Source: Bacteroidales bacterium SW299
GTDB taxonomy: Bacteria > Bacteroidota > Bacteroidia > Bacteroidales > Bacteroidaceae
Reading direction: 5' to 3'
Assembly (NCBI GenBank): GCA_019550975.1
Contig: SDWH01000003.1
Span: 124,001-188,000, forward strand
DNA: 64,000 nucleotides
Each line of letters starts with the position of its first letter. Within the stretch, counting starts at the first letter, position 1. The notes beneath the pieces were generated by a model. It searched no databases and was not told the origin of the DNA. It saw only the letters and a list, made by a program, of their open reading frames with translations. Positions 34,978 through 43,703 of this stretch are shown here, piece by piece. Position numbers and translations under genes: made by a program.

Positions 34978-35991
34978 TTACTGTTGAGATTTGGCTGCGA
35001 TAGCCTGGTTAGCCGTAATGGCGATCATCTTGTATACATCGTCGATGCAGCATCCGCGTGACAGGTCGTTTACCGGACGGGCGATACCTTGCAGGATCGG
35101 TCCGATGGCTGTGGCATGTCCCAGACGCTCAACCAGCTTGTAAGAGATGTTTCCCACTTCAAGACTCGGAACAACCAGCACGTTCGCTTTTCCTGCGATT
35201 TCTGATCCCGGAGCCTTGCTTGCGCCGATTCTTGGAACCAAAGCGGCGTCGGCCTGCAGTTCTCCGTCGATCTTCAGTGCCGGATCCATCTGCTGCGCGA
35301 TATGGAGGGCCTCGACAACTTTGTCAACGACTTCATGCTTGGCAGAGCCTTTGGTTGAAAAGCTCAGCATGGCAACGCGCGGGTCAAGCCCTGCAACGGC
35401 CTGTGCCGTTCTTGCTGTGCAGACAGCGATCTGAGCCAGCTGGCCTGCGTCGGGAACCGGAGTTACGGCAACATCTCCCATAACGATCACGCCATTGTCG
35501 CCGCATTCGGGAGCGTGGGTCAGCAGCAGCATTGCGCCGGATACGCAGGTGATTCCCGGAGCAGTCTTAATGATTTGCAGAGCAGGGCGGAGTACGTCGC
35601 CGGTTGTATTGCGGGCGCCTGCCAGTTGTCCGTCGGCATCTCCCGATTTGATGATCAGACATCCCAAATACAGCGGGTTGAGAACAAGCTTGCGTGCTTC
35701 TTCGATTGTCATGCCCTTTTTCTTGCGGAGCTCGCACAGCAGCTGTGCGTATTCTTCTTTCTTCGGGTGGTTTTCCGGGTCGATGATGGTTGCCTTGTGG
35801 ATGTTTCCCAATCCCCATTCCTTGGCAAGCCCCATGATTTCATCCGGGTTGCCCAGCAGAATCAAGTCTGCAACACCGTCTGTCAAGATTTGATTGGCAG
35901 CTTTCAATGTGCGTTCTTCTGTTCCTTCCGGAAGAACGATGCGCTGTTTGTTTGCTTTAGCGCGCTCAACGATTTGACTAATTAAATCCAT
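34978..35991 (-). CDS. pta: Phosphate acetyltransferase
   Basis: A 337-residue short-form Pta with only the catalytic PTA_PTB domain (RIVLPEGTEERTLKAA at the start, ATAIGPILQGIARPVNDLSRG near the end). It converts acetyl-CoA and phosphate to acetyl phosphate, feeding AckA. First gene of the operon, with a -7 box at 36064-36071. Confidence 0.97.
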   Translation of the reverse strand: MDLISQIVERAKANKQRIVLPEGTEERTLKAANQILTDGVADLILLGNPDEIMGLAKEWGLGNIHKATIIDPENHPKKEEYAQLLCELRKKKGMTIEEARKLVLNPLYLGCLIIKSGDADGQLAGARNTTGDVLRPALQIIKTAPGITCVSGAMLLLTHAPECGDNGVIVMGDVAVTPVPDAGQLAQIAVCTARTAQAVAGLDPRVAMLSFSTKGSAKHEVVDKVVEALHIAQQMDPALKIDGELQADAALVPRIGASKAPGSEIAGKANVLVVPSLEVGNISYKLVERLGHATAIGPILQGIARPVNDLSRGCCIDDVYKMIAITANQAIAAKSQQ

Positions 35992-36063
35992 ATCGGTTAT
36001 ATATTAAGAATTATTGTGTATAATCTGGCCTGTGTGCGATAACGAAGTGGCCTTATCACTTTG

Positions 36064-36071
36064 CAAAAATA
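36064..36071 (-). promoter_or_regulatory. -7 box of pta-ackA
   Basis: The minus strand reads TATTTTTG, fitting TAnnTTTG, about 73 bases before the pta start codon. Confidence 0.5.
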
Positions 36072-36196
36072 AGCATTTTTGTAATATCAAGTTGGCAAAA
36101 GATGAAATATTTGAGTTTAAAGTATGTAAAATAAATATGTTTGACGGCAGGTTTAAAAAAAACGCCGCTTTCGCGCTCGCTTTATCTGCGAATGTA

Positions 36197-36204
36197 TAAC
36201 TTTG
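36197..36204 (+). promoter_or_regulatory. -7 box of lrgAB
   Basis: TAACTTTG fits TAnnTTTG and lies 34 bases before the ATG at 36239. No clear -33 element. Confidence 0.5.
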
Positions 36205-36238
36205 CGCCCGGTTTTCAATACGATAAATTTTAGGTATT

Positions 36239-36589
36239 ATGATTCGTCAATGTTCTATCCTTTTCGGATGCTTGGCTTTAGGTGAACTGATTGTTTATCT
36301 GACAGGGATCAAGCTCCCTTCGAGCGTTATCGGTATGCTTTTGCTTACCTTGTTTCTCCAGCTGGGCTGGATTAAGCTGGAGTGGGTCCAGGGAATGACC
36401 AATTTTCTGGTTGCCAATCTTGGGTTTTTCTTTGTGCCTTCGGGCGTTGCGCTGATGCTGTACTTTGACATCATCTCGGCTCAGTTCTGGCCGATTGTCA
36501 TTGCTACGGTAGTGAGTACGGTGCTTGTGCTGGTTGTAACAGGTTGGGTTCATCAATTAGTTAGGAAATATGGATTTTTTCGAAAATAA
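36239..36589 (+). CDS. lrgA: CidA/LrgA-family membrane protein
   Basis: A 116-residue protein with four membrane helices (LFGCLALGELIVYLTG; SVIGMLLLTLFLQLGW; FLVANLGFFFVPSGVALM; VIATVVSTVLVLVVTGW). The GFFFVPSGVAL segment is typical of LrgA/CidA holin-like proteins, which with LrgB affect autolysis and organic-acid (pyruvate) transport. Its end overlaps lrgB by 20 bases, implying coupled translation. Confidence 0.9.
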   Translation: MIRQCSILFGCLALGELIVYLTGIKLPSSVIGMLLLTLFLQLGWIKLEWVQGMTNFLVANLGFFFVPSGVALMLYFDIISAQFWPIVIATVVSTVLVLVVTGWVHQLVRKYGFFRK

Positions 36590-37265
36590 GTTCTTTTTGC
36601 TGGCCATTACGTTTGGTTTCTTTTTCATTTCTAAATTGTTGCAGAAAAAGACAGGTTGGGTGCTTCTGAATCCGATTCTGATAGCGATTGCATTGTTGAT
36701 TTGCTTTTTGAAGCTGACGGGAGTTTCTTATGAAACTTATTCAGAGGCTGGCTCGCTGGTGGAGTTTTGGCTGAAGCCGGCGGTCGTGGCTTTGGGCGTG
36801 CCGCTTTATTTGCAGTTGAAGATGATCAGGAAGCAGCTCATGCCGATTGTTGTATCCCAGTTGGCGGGATGTATTGTCGGCTTGGTTTCGGTGACGGTCA
36901 TTGCGAAAGTGATGGGCGCTTCGCCTGAGGTGGTCATGTCGCTGGCTCCGAAATCGGTGACTACGCCGATTGCGATGGAAGTTTCGAATGCGGTTGGAGG
37001 AATTCCTTCGCTGACGGCCGCCGTGGTGATTGTTGTCGGTCTGTTCGGTGCCATCTGCGGTTTCAAGGTGTTGCAGGTGGGTCATGTCGGGAGTCCGATA
37101 GCGCAAGGGCTGTCAATGGGAACGGCATCTCATGCCGTGGGGACTTCGCGCGCCATGGAGGTGAGCGGCAAATACGGGGCTTATGCCAGCCTGGGACTTA
37201 CTTTGAACGGCATTCTGACCGCATTGCTGACTCCCACTATCCTGCATCTGCTGGGGATGTATTGA
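36570..37265 (+). CDS. lrgB: LrgB-family membrane protein
   Basis: A 231-residue multi-helix protein with the LrgB hallmark LAPKSVTTPIAMEVSNAVGG and the C-terminal GLSMGTASHAVGTSRAMEV. Partner of LrgA. The gene start overlaps lrgA by 20 bases. It is followed by stacked hairpins at 37310-37348, probably the end of the transcript. Confidence 0.93.
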   Translation: MDFFENKFFLLAITFGFFFISKLLQKKTGWVLLNPILIAIALLICFLKLTGVSYETYSEAGSLVEFWLKPAVVALGVPLYLQLKMIRKQLMPIVVSQLAGCIVGLVSVTVIAKVMGASPEVVMSLAPKSVTTPIAMEVSNAVGGIPSLTAAVVIVVGLFGAICGFKVLQVGHVGSPIAQGLSMGTASHAVGTSRAMEVSGKYGAYASLGLTLNGILTALLTPTILHLLGMY

Positions 37266-37309
37266 ATGAACAATTCAGGATGTCGCAAGTTATATAAAAA
37301 GGTGGCGGC

Positions 37310-37348
37310 TCATCTTGGTCAAGATGACGGCCCGTTTCGTTTGGGCCG
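37310..37348 (+). terminator. Two adjacent hairpins after lrgB
   Basis: tcatcttg/caagatga (37310-37317 with 37320-37327) and immediately cggccc/gggccg (37328-37333 with 37343-37348). No T-run follows, so transcription termination is only one possibility. Confidence 0.4.
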
Positions 37349-37428
37349 GGCTGGCGGCTTGTTCAAAATGTCCCGTCATCTTTCGGAAGAGATGGAATAA
37401 CATAAAATGAATATATCTCGAATTACAT

Positions 37429-38319
37429 ATGATTGATTTCAATCCGATAAAACTGGAAGACAGGCAGCGGGTGCAGAAATACACGCTTGTCAGTTCGCGG
37501 CGCAATTGCGACTTGTCGTTTTCAAATCTTTACAGCTGGCGTTTCCTTTATCATACGGAGCTGGCTGAGGCGGACGGGTTTCTGCTGTTCCGCTTCCGAG
37601 TAGACGGTGCGCTGGCATACATGATGCCGGTGGGGCAGGGCAATGTCCGCCCGGTAATTGAAATGCTGATTCAAGACGCTGAATCCCAAAATGAAAAGTT
37701 CCAGATGCTGGGTGTCTGTGCCGATATGCGCGAGGAACTGGAAGAAGCTTTCTCCAACCATTTTGAATTTGAATCGGACCGTGATTATGCAGACTACATC
37801 TATTTGCGTTCGGATTTGGCTTCGTTGCGAGGGAAGAAGTTCCAGCCGAAACGGAATCATATCAACCGTTTCCGGACGAATTTCCCGGATTACGAATACA
37901 AAGAGCTTACTCCTGAGCTGGTGCCGGAATGTATCCGGCTTGAGAACTTGTGGTGTAAGGCCAATGATTGTGCGGAAAATGAGGCGTTGCTGAACGAGCG
38001 CCGTTCGATGAATGCCGCCTTGGAGCATATAAGCGAGCTTGGCTTGCAGGGAGGTGTCCTTCATGTTGGCGGTGAGATCGTGGCTTTCACCTATGGGGTG
38101 CCGATCAATGCAGCCACTTTCGACACTTGTGTGGAAAAGGCGAATACGGATTTTGAGGGCGCGTATGCGATGATCAATTACGAGTTTGCCAACCATCTTC
38201 CGGAGCAGTATATTTATATCAACCGTGAAGAAGACTTGGGGCTGGAGGGTCTGCGCAAGGCTAAATTGTCGTATCAGCCGGAAGTGATTCTGGAAAAATA
38301 CATGGCTACGCTGAGATGA
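37429..38319 (+). CDS. DUF2156 acyltransferase-like protein
   Basis: A 296-residue cytoplasmic protein of the DUF2156 group (GNAT-like fold related to the LPG synthase C-terminal domain): FSNLYSWRFLYHTELAEADG, KFQPKRNHINRFRTNFPDYEY and INREEDLGLEGLRKAKLSYQPE are conserved blocks. The reaction is unknown; relatives transfer aminoacyl or acyl groups. It overlaps the next gene by four bases (ATGA), so the two are made together. Confidence 0.85.
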   Translation: MIDFNPIKLEDRQRVQKYTLVSSRRNCDLSFSNLYSWRFLYHTELAEADGFLLFRFRVDGALAYMMPVGQGNVRPVIEMLIQDAESQNEKFQMLGVCADMREELEEAFSNHFEFESDRDYADYIYLRSDLASLRGKKFQPKRNHINRFRTNFPDYEYKELTPELVPECIRLENLWCKANDCAENEALLNERRSMNAALEHISELGLQGGVLHVGGEIVAFTYGVPINAATFDTCVEKANTDFEGAYAMINYEFANHLPEQYIYINREEDLGLEGLRKAKLSYQPEVILEKYMATLR

Positions 38320-39347
38320 GTGTGAAAGAGCAGGTGCGCAGGCTGTGGAAAGAATGCTTCGGCGATTCGGAAGAATTCATGGATTTGTATTTCGGCCGCC
38401 GCTATACGGATGAGATCAATACTTGTCTGGAGGAAGACGGAAAGGTGGTGTCGGCTCTGCAGCGCATTCCTTATCCGATGACTTGTTACGGAGAGGTGAT
38501 TCCGATGGCCTATATTTCGGGAGCCTGTACGGACGTTGCGTATCGCGGCCGGGGACTCATGAAGCGTTTGCTTGCTTCGGCGCATCGCCGCATGTATGAA
38601 GAAGGCAAATGGCTGGCAGGACTGATTCCTGCGGAAGAATGGCTTTTCGGCTATTATGCCCGTTCGGGCTATGTGCCGGGATTTCAACAGCATGTCAAGT
38701 TATTAACAGGTGGGTGCAAATCTGTTGATAACTCCAACTCTTCATTGGAAATCAAAAAGATAGATCTGTGCAAAACTCTTCCGGAAGAGATTTGTCCATA
38801 TCTTTATGAACATCTCCGTTCGTTGCCTTTTTCAGTGCTGCATACGGAAGAAGACTTTCAGATAGTCTTGTCCGACTGGAGCCTGAACGGAGGGGAAGTG
38901 TGGGCTGTCTATGACGGGAAGAAGGTTTCCGGACTGGCGCTTTGTCTGAAGCGGGATACGGGTTTGCTTGTCCGCGAAATGTTCGCTTCCGGAACTGGGC
39001 CGCGTGAAGCTTTGCTGCGTTTCTTCCGCCTGCATTACCGGGCAGGAGAGATGCGGATTGTATCTCCGTCTGAAGGCGAACTCCGTGTGTATGGGATGGC
39101 ACGCATAATCAATGCCGAACAGATGCTTTCTCTTTACGCCCGTGTTCATTGCGATGATGTTCCGCGGTTCATTAAAGTGGAGGGAGATGAGGCCATTGCG
39201 GCAAACAACGCGCTTTTCCTTCTGGAGGGAGGCGCTTGCCGGCGTGTAGACGAAGCGGGTCAGGATTTTTCCGCCTATACGATATCCGGGCTCACCCGTT
39301 TGTTTTTTGAAGGCCATTTGCCTTATATGAACCTGATGCTGGACTGA
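38316..39347 (+). CDS. Eis-like GNAT acetyltransferase
   Basis: A 343-residue protein. The N-terminal GNAT domain contains VAYRGRGLMKRLLASAHRRM, the acetyl-CoA loop. A second degenerate GNAT-like half and a C-terminal sterol-carrier-like part follow, the layout of Eis-type enzymes. The end TISGLTRLFFEGHLPYMNLM fits that. Substrate unknown. Translationally coupled to the DUF2156 gene. Confidence 0.82.
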   Translation: MSVKEQVRRLWKECFGDSEEFMDLYFGRRYTDEINTCLEEDGKVVSALQRIPYPMTCYGEVIPMAYISGACTDVAYRGRGLMKRLLASAHRRMYEEGKWLAGLIPAEEWLFGYYARSGYVPGFQQHVKLLTGGCKSVDNSNSSLEIKKIDLCKTLPEEICPYLYEHLRSLPFSVLHTEEDFQIVLSDWSLNGGEVWAVYDGKKVSGLALCLKRDTGLLVREMFASGTGPREALLRFFRLHYRAGEMRIVSPSEGELRVYGMARIINAEQMLSLYARVHCDDVPRFIKVEGDEAIAANNALFLLEGGACRRVDEAGQDFSAYTISGLTRLFFEGHLPYMNLMLD

Positions 39348-39357
39348 AGCGTGCGGA

Positions 39358-40134
39358 CTATTCCGTTTTGTTGGTAAGCATGCGCTCCAGTTCTTCTGCA
39401 GAAAGCTTCAGATGGAATTGCCCTTTGTATGCGATGGAGATTCCTCCGGTTTCTTCCGATACGATGACGGCCATGGCGTCTGTTTCCTGCGAAACTCCGA
39501 GCGCGGCACGATGGCGGAGTCCCAGTTCCTTGGGTATGTCCAGATTGTGTGATACGGGTAGAATGCATCCGGCTGCCTTGATCCGCTTGTGGCTTATGAT
39601 CATTGCTCCGTCGTGCAGAGGGCTGTTCTTGAAGAAGATGTTCTCGATCAGCCGCTGGTTGACGTTCGCGTCGATGACATCTCCTGTGCGCACAATGTCA
39701 TCCAGCGGAAAGTCTTTTTCGATGACGATGAGGGCTCCCACTTTTCCTTTGCTCATGTTGAGGCAGGCCATGACTATCGGCATGATGTCTTCCTTTTGCG
39801 TTTCTCCTTTTTTGTTTCCTTTCAGAAAGCGGAAAAGTCCGTTGCTCCGGTGCCGCGATCCTAAAGACAGCAGGAAGTGGCGGATCTCATCCTGGAAAAG
39901 CACGATCAGGGCAATGACTCCCACGCTGACCAGTTTGTCGAATATGGATCCGAGAAGCCGCATCTGAAGCACCTGCGACACGATAACCCATATTACGATG
40001 AAAACCAGGATTCCGATGAAAATGTTGATGGAACCGGACGATTTCATCAGCTTGTATGTCTTGTAGAGGAGGAAGGCTACCAGCAGGATGTCCAGTATGT
40101 CTTTCAGGCTGAGTATGTGTATGTCAAAAGGCAT
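39358..40134 (-). CDS. cdaA: Diadenylate cyclase, membrane-bound CdaA type
   Basis: A 258-residue protein with three N-terminal membrane helices (about 9-27, 36-55, 63-80) and a DisA_N catalytic domain. The DGA motif is at 175-177 (SPLHDGAMI) and RHR at 207-209 (GLRHRAALG), the residues that bind ATP and metal. It makes c-di-AMP from two ATP at the inner membrane. It is the second gene after folP, 13 bases apart, an arrangement common in Bacteroidales. Confidence 0.95.
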   Translation of the reverse strand: MPFDIHILSLKDILDILLVAFLLYKTYKLMKSSGSINIFIGILVFIVIWVIVSQVLQMRLLGSIFDKLVSVGVIALIVLFQDEIRHFLLSLGSRHRSNGLFRFLKGNKKGETQKEDIMPIVMACLNMSKGKVGALIVIEKDFPLDDIVRTGDVIDANVNQRLIENIFFKNSPLHDGAMIISHKRIKAAGCILPVSHNLDIPKELGLRHRAALGVSQETDAMAVIVSEETGGISIAYKGQFHLKLSAEELERMLTNKTE

Positions 40135-40147
40135 GGGTTTCTGTTTT

Positions 40148-41002
40148 TCAGTTAGTCGTGTCGTTCATTGTTGATACAATTTTCACCGCTTCTGCTGCGG
40201 GCTTTACGTCGTGGACGCGCAGGATGTCCGCCCCTTTCATCAATGCGATTGTATTTATGGCCGTCGTTCCGTTGAGCGCGTCTTCGGGCGTTCCGCCAAG
40301 AAGGTTGTATATCATTGACTTGCGCGACACTCCCACCAGTATGGGGAGGCCGAAGATGGAGAGTTCCTCCATTTTGCCAAGCAGTTCGTAGTTGTGGACC
40401 AGCGTTTTCCCGAAACCGAATCCCGGGTCGATGATCAGGTCTTTGGCTCCCATGTCGCGCAGCCGTTGCACTTTTTCCGAAAAATAGCAGATGACTTCCT
40501 TCAGCAGATGGTCGTAGTGAGGATGCCGCTGCATGTTTTGCGGGGTTCCCTGCATGTGCATCATGATATAGGGAACTCCCAGGCGCGCTATGGCATGAAA
40601 CATGTCTTTGTCCATTTCTCCGGCGGCGATGTCGTTGATGATGGCGACGCCGAATTCTTCTACGCACATTTTGGCGACATCCGCGCGGAAGGTGTCGACA
40701 GAAACGACGGCCTCAGGCTGCTCTCTGAATACGACAGCCAGTCCTTTGCGCAGCCGTTCCATTTCTTCCTGCACGGGGACGTCTGCTGCGTTGGACCGTG
40801 AAGAATATGCGCCGACATCAATGATGCTTCCTCCTTCAGAGATGATCTGGTTTGTCCGGCAGGCAATTTCCTGCTCCGTCTGTTTCCGGCTTCCGGCATA
40901 AAAAGAGTCGGGTGTGAGATTCAGGATTCCCATCACTTGCGGGCGGGAGAGATCCATCAGCCGGCCGTTGACGTTGATGTATTTTGCGGTTCTTTGTTTC
41001 AT
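40148..41002 (-). CDS. folP: Dihydropteroate synthase
   Basis: A 284-residue TIM-barrel enzyme of folate synthesis, joining dihydropterin pyrophosphate and p-aminobenzoate. The motifs MGILNLTPDSFYAG, IIDVGAYSSRSNA, LIIDPGFGFGKT and VGVSRKSM are all present. I start at ATG 41002 because a -7 box lies at 41028-41035; a longer frame to 41050 would run through the promoter. Operon folP-cdaA. Confidence 0.96.
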   Translation of the reverse strand: MKQRTAKYINVNGRLMDLSRPQVMGILNLTPDSFYAGSRKQTEQEIACRTNQIISEGGSIIDVGAYSSRSNAADVPVQEEMERLRKGLAVVFREQPEAVVSVDTFRADVAKMCVEEFGVAIINDIAAGEMDKDMFHAIARLGVPYIMMHMQGTPQNMQRHPHYDHLLKEVICYFSEKVQRLRDMGAKDLIIDPGFGFGKTLVHNYELLGKMEELSIFGLPILVGVSRKSMIYNLLGGTPEDALNGTTAINTIALMKGADILRVHDVKPAAEAVKIVSTMNDTTN

Positions 41003-41027
41003 GTTGACCTTTGCTGTTTCTGTGCTG

Positions 41028-41035
41028 CAAAGGTA
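41028..41035 (-). promoter_or_regulatory. -7 box of folP-cdaA
   Basis: The minus strand reads TACCTTTG, 25 bases before the folP ATG at 41002. Confidence 0.6.
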
Positions 41036-41118
41036 CACACAATAATTCATACTTTATCGGGTAGGACGAAAGAAATTGTCCCGTTTTTGCCGGATTTGAA
41101 GCGGATGTATCCTTATGC

Positions 41119-41213
41119 AAACTTCAAACCGCATTGCTGTTTGTATAAACGGCAGTGTCGTTTGTACAGACCACGATGCCGTTTATACAAACCACGTTGT
41201 GGTTTGAAGAATT
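41119..41213 (+). repeat. Interspersed four-palindrome element, copy 3
   Basis: Units at 41126-41142 (AAACCGCATTGCTGTTT), 41147-41163 (AAACGGCAGTGTCGTTT), 41168-41184 (AGACCACGATGCCGTTT) and 41189-41205 (AAACCACGTTGTGGTTT), spacers gtat, gtac and atac. Preceded by aaacttc; the right border reads gaagaatt instead of cagaatg. It lies between the divergent folP promoter and the tRNA-Val promoter. Apart from these, the 41036-41389 gap holds nothing I can identify. Confidence 0.9.
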
Positions 41214-41334
41214 CCGGGTGCATTCCGGTTCTTTTCATGCGGCCGTTGGCGTTTCTTTTGAGTCTGTGCGTTTGCCGCATGCGGGTCCGGCAGGCGACAA
41301 TTTTTATTTTGCGTTCAAAAAAACGGCGGAAAAG

Positions 41335-41365
41335 TTTGCAGGTTAAAAATAAAGCTGTACCTTTG
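41335..41365 (+). promoter_or_regulatory. Promoter of the tRNA-Val cluster
   Basis: TTTG at 41335-41338 and TACCTTTG at 41358-41365, spacer 19 bases, 24 bases before the first tRNA. Confidence 0.7.
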
Positions 41366-41389
41366 CAACCGCAATCAGAACGAGATATC

Positions 41390-41464
41390 GGGCGTTTAGC
41401 TCAGCTGGTTCAGAGCATCTGCCTTACAAGCAGAGGGTCGGCGGTTCGAATCCGTCAACGCCCA
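41390..41464 (+). tRNA. tRNA-Val (anticodon UAC), copy 1
   Basis: 75 bases. Acceptor gggcgtt/aacgccc with discriminator A; anticodon stem tctgc/gcaga with loop cttacaa, anticodon TAC; T arm ggttcgaatcc. First of four identical copies. Confidence 0.97.
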
Positions 41465-41497
41465 CTCGTATTTCTCGTTGTTCATTGCTTTCTTTTT

Positions 41498-41572
41498 GGG
41501 CGTTTAGCTCAGCTGGTTCAGAGCATCTGCCTTACAAGCAGAGGGTCGGCGGTTCGAATCCGTCAACGCCCA
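41498..41572 (+). tRNA. tRNA-Val (anticodon UAC), copy 2
   Basis: Identical to copy 1. It is followed by CCA, so the 3' end is encoded here, perhaps by chance. The spacer from copy 1 is 33 bases. Confidence 0.97.
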
Positions 41573-41595
41573 CCAAAAAGAACAAGATCGTTTTC

Positions 41596-41670
41596 GGGCG
41601 TTTAGCTCAGCTGGTTCAGAGCATCTGCCTTACAAGCAGAGGGTCGGCGGTTCGAATCCGTCAACGCCCA
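41596..41670 (+). tRNA. tRNA-Val (anticodon UAC), copy 3
   Basis: Identical in sequence to copies 1, 2 and 4. The spacer from copy 2 is 23 bases and unrelated to the others. Confidence 0.97.
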
Positions 41671-41703
41671 CTCCGAAAACAAAAATTGTCAACTTTCCCT
41701 TTC

Positions 41704-41778
41704 GGGCGTTTAGCTCAGCTGGTTCAGAGCATCTGCCTTACAAGCAGAGGGTCGGCGGTTCGAATCCGTCAACGCCCA
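41704..41778 (+). tRNA. tRNA-Val (anticodon UAC), copy 4
   Basis: Identical to the other copies. A terminator begins ten bases after its end. The spacer from copy 3 is 33 bases. Confidence 0.97.
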
Positions 41779-41788
41779 CGTGGAAATG

Positions 41789-41819
41789 AAAAAAGCCCCA
41801 CCGAAAGATGGGGCTTTTT
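41789..41819 (+). terminator. Bidirectional terminator after the tRNA-Val cluster
   Basis: Arms aaaaaagcccca (41789-41800) and tggggcttttt (41809-41819). The A- and T-runs on both sides let it also end the convergent minus-strand operon whose last gene stops at 41840. Confidence 0.85.
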
Positions 41820-41839
41820 CATGGGCTGTGCGGAAGCGC

Positions 41840-43600
41840 TTATAGCGAGTTGAGAATCTCTTCCAGCCTGTTGACCATAGTGCTTGCCGACGGCTTGGAG
41901 CCGCTGATGTTGTCGAACTTGAATTTACCGACTTCTTCATTCAGCCTTTTCAGTTTGCCGGCGGCTTTTTCTGATTCCAGTTCCTTGCGCAGGATGCGGA
42001 TTTTCTCGCAGTCCTGGATTCCTTCTACCAGTCGTTCGAAGCGGATGCTGCTGCGCGGCCCGGGGTAGATGCTGTAAGTGTCGCCAGCCGGCCATGTACG
42101 GAAGCGGGAGTCGCGCAGCGGGTCGGCGGTCCAGCTGTTTACGGCCCAGCGCAGATAGCCTTCGTAATTGTCTGCAACGGCATGTATGGCCGTCCATGCA
42201 GCTTCTGCCGGATCAGAAAAAGTGAAGAGGTTCGGAAATGGTTCCACGCAGCAAGTGTAGTATGTGCTGATTTGTCCTTTGCTCTTGCGGGCAGCCAGCA
42301 CGTCGTCCGGGAATTTCTGTCCGAACGGGATGCACAAATAGTGCAGGTCTTCCTGGATTTCGGCATGATAGTTTCCGGCCAGTGTGATCTTGAATTCCGG
42401 ATCGGCCTGCTTGATTACTTTGATAGCTTCACGCATGGCTTCCATCGGCCGTTCGTCCATGGAGATAGCCGTTTTTTCAAACCATCCTTTCTTGCGCAGG
42501 TGGTCCGCAAAATCTTTCAGGAAAGTTCCCCAGTATTCGGTATAAGCCTTGTCGCCGGGTTTGGCTTCTACAAACTGTATGCGGTTGGTTGCCTGGTCGT
42601 AGTAGTCAAAGCGTAAGGCCCACGGAATCATGGTGTAGCAGCAAATCATGTCGTCAATGCCTATTTCATCCATCATGAAGCCTACCCATTTGTCGAATAC
42701 AGCATAGTCATATTCCCACGTGCCGTCGATTTTTCTGATGCGCGTAATCATGCTGTCAAAGTGGTCTTCGGTCTGTCCGTTCCATGGCTTGTGCATGATG
42801 CTTGCGGTGATGGTGCGCTGTCCGGCATCTGCCAGCATCTTCATGATCGGGCGCATCGCGTCAAAATGAACCTGACTCCAAAGAGGCACCTGATAATACC
42901 GCGCCACGGCATATGGATTTTGCCACAGGTCGAGATAGAACGCCCAGTCTTTCGGCTCGGGAAGCGTACGGTTGAGCACTTCCACCTCCACTTGCAGTTT
43001 CATGGGACTGAGATTTTCTCCGGATACAGTCAGTGTTCCCTTGTATTTTCCGGCCTTTGCATCCGACGGCACCCATATCTTTATCCAGACAGGCTGGGTG
43101 CTGCAAGCTTTTACGTCGAGTGTCTTGTTTATGTCGAGTGCGTCTGCCACGATCAGCGAGTCCCATTCGGCTTTGTTCGGGCGGTGTCCGCATCCTTGTC
43201 CGAATTCATCGGTCATTACGTAGCGTACAAAATGAGTGGATATGGCTGATGAAGGGATGGCTGACTTGCCGTTCTTCAGGTCGCTGACCGCAACGGAAAC
43301 ATGGTTGAGGTCGTTTCTTGTCCACAGCACCGCCTGCGCATTGACGCGCTCTCCTTTCCACGCTTTCAGCTGTATCCGGGTGCTTTTCTTCACATCCGGG
43401 ATATCCAGTTTGGTGTAGCGCATGTCGGTTGTTCCCCAGCTCAGAGCGGCAGGGGCGTTCATTTTCATCCAGGTTTCTTTGCTGTCGTGCGGTTTGGTGT
43501 CGGTCAGTTCCTGGTAATTTCCTAATGGGTATTTTTCGGTTTGCTGGGCGAAGCATCCTGCTCCGAGTCCCAACAGGATGGATACTAACAGTGCTTTCAT
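41840..43600 (-). CDS. Secreted DUF4091-domain glycoside hydrolase (GH123-like)
   Basis: A 586-residue protein from ATG 43600 with a signal peptide (MKALLVSILLGLGAGCFA). It has an N-terminal beta-sandwich and a (beta/alpha)8 barrel with the DUF4091 C-terminal part (YLRWAVNSWTADPLRDSRF, then PGPRSSIRFERLVEGIQDCE). This combination is found in GH123-like beta-N-acetylgalactosaminidases; MDERPMEAM is a candidate active-site segment. Specificity is inferred only from family. Its gene follows the GH35 gene in the same direction, suggesting joint work on a galactose/GalNAc-containing glycan. Confidence 0.82.
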   Translation of the reverse strand: MKALLVSILLGLGAGCFAQQTEKYPLGNYQELTDTKPHDSKETWMKMNAPAALSWGTTDMRYTKLDIPDVKKSTRIQLKAWKGERVNAQAVLWTRNDLNHVSVAVSDLKNGKSAIPSSAISTHFVRYVMTDEFGQGCGHRPNKAEWDSLIVADALDINKTLDVKACSTQPVWIKIWVPSDAKAGKYKGTLTVSGENLSPMKLQVEVEVLNRTLPEPKDWAFYLDLWQNPYAVARYYQVPLWSQVHFDAMRPIMKMLADAGQRTITASIMHKPWNGQTEDHFDSMITRIRKIDGTWEYDYAVFDKWVGFMMDEIGIDDMICCYTMIPWALRFDYYDQATNRIQFVEAKPGDKAYTEYWGTFLKDFADHLRKKGWFEKTAISMDERPMEAMREAIKVIKQADPEFKITLAGNYHAEIQEDLHYLCIPFGQKFPDDVLAARKSKGQISTYYTCCVEPFPNLFTFSDPAEAAWTAIHAVADNYEGYLRWAVNSWTADPLRDSRFRTWPAGDTYSIYPGPRSSIRFERLVEGIQDCEKIRILRKELESEKAAGKLKRLNEEVGKFKFDNISGSKPSASTMVNRLEEILNSL

Positions 43601-43703
43601 GCTGTAAATGATTTGAGGTGATAGGGCGCAAAGCCACAGAGCGTTCTGCTGTGCGTACAAAAACTCCGTGGCCTTGCGTCTTTTGTTTTGGCCAGAGCCG
43701 GAT

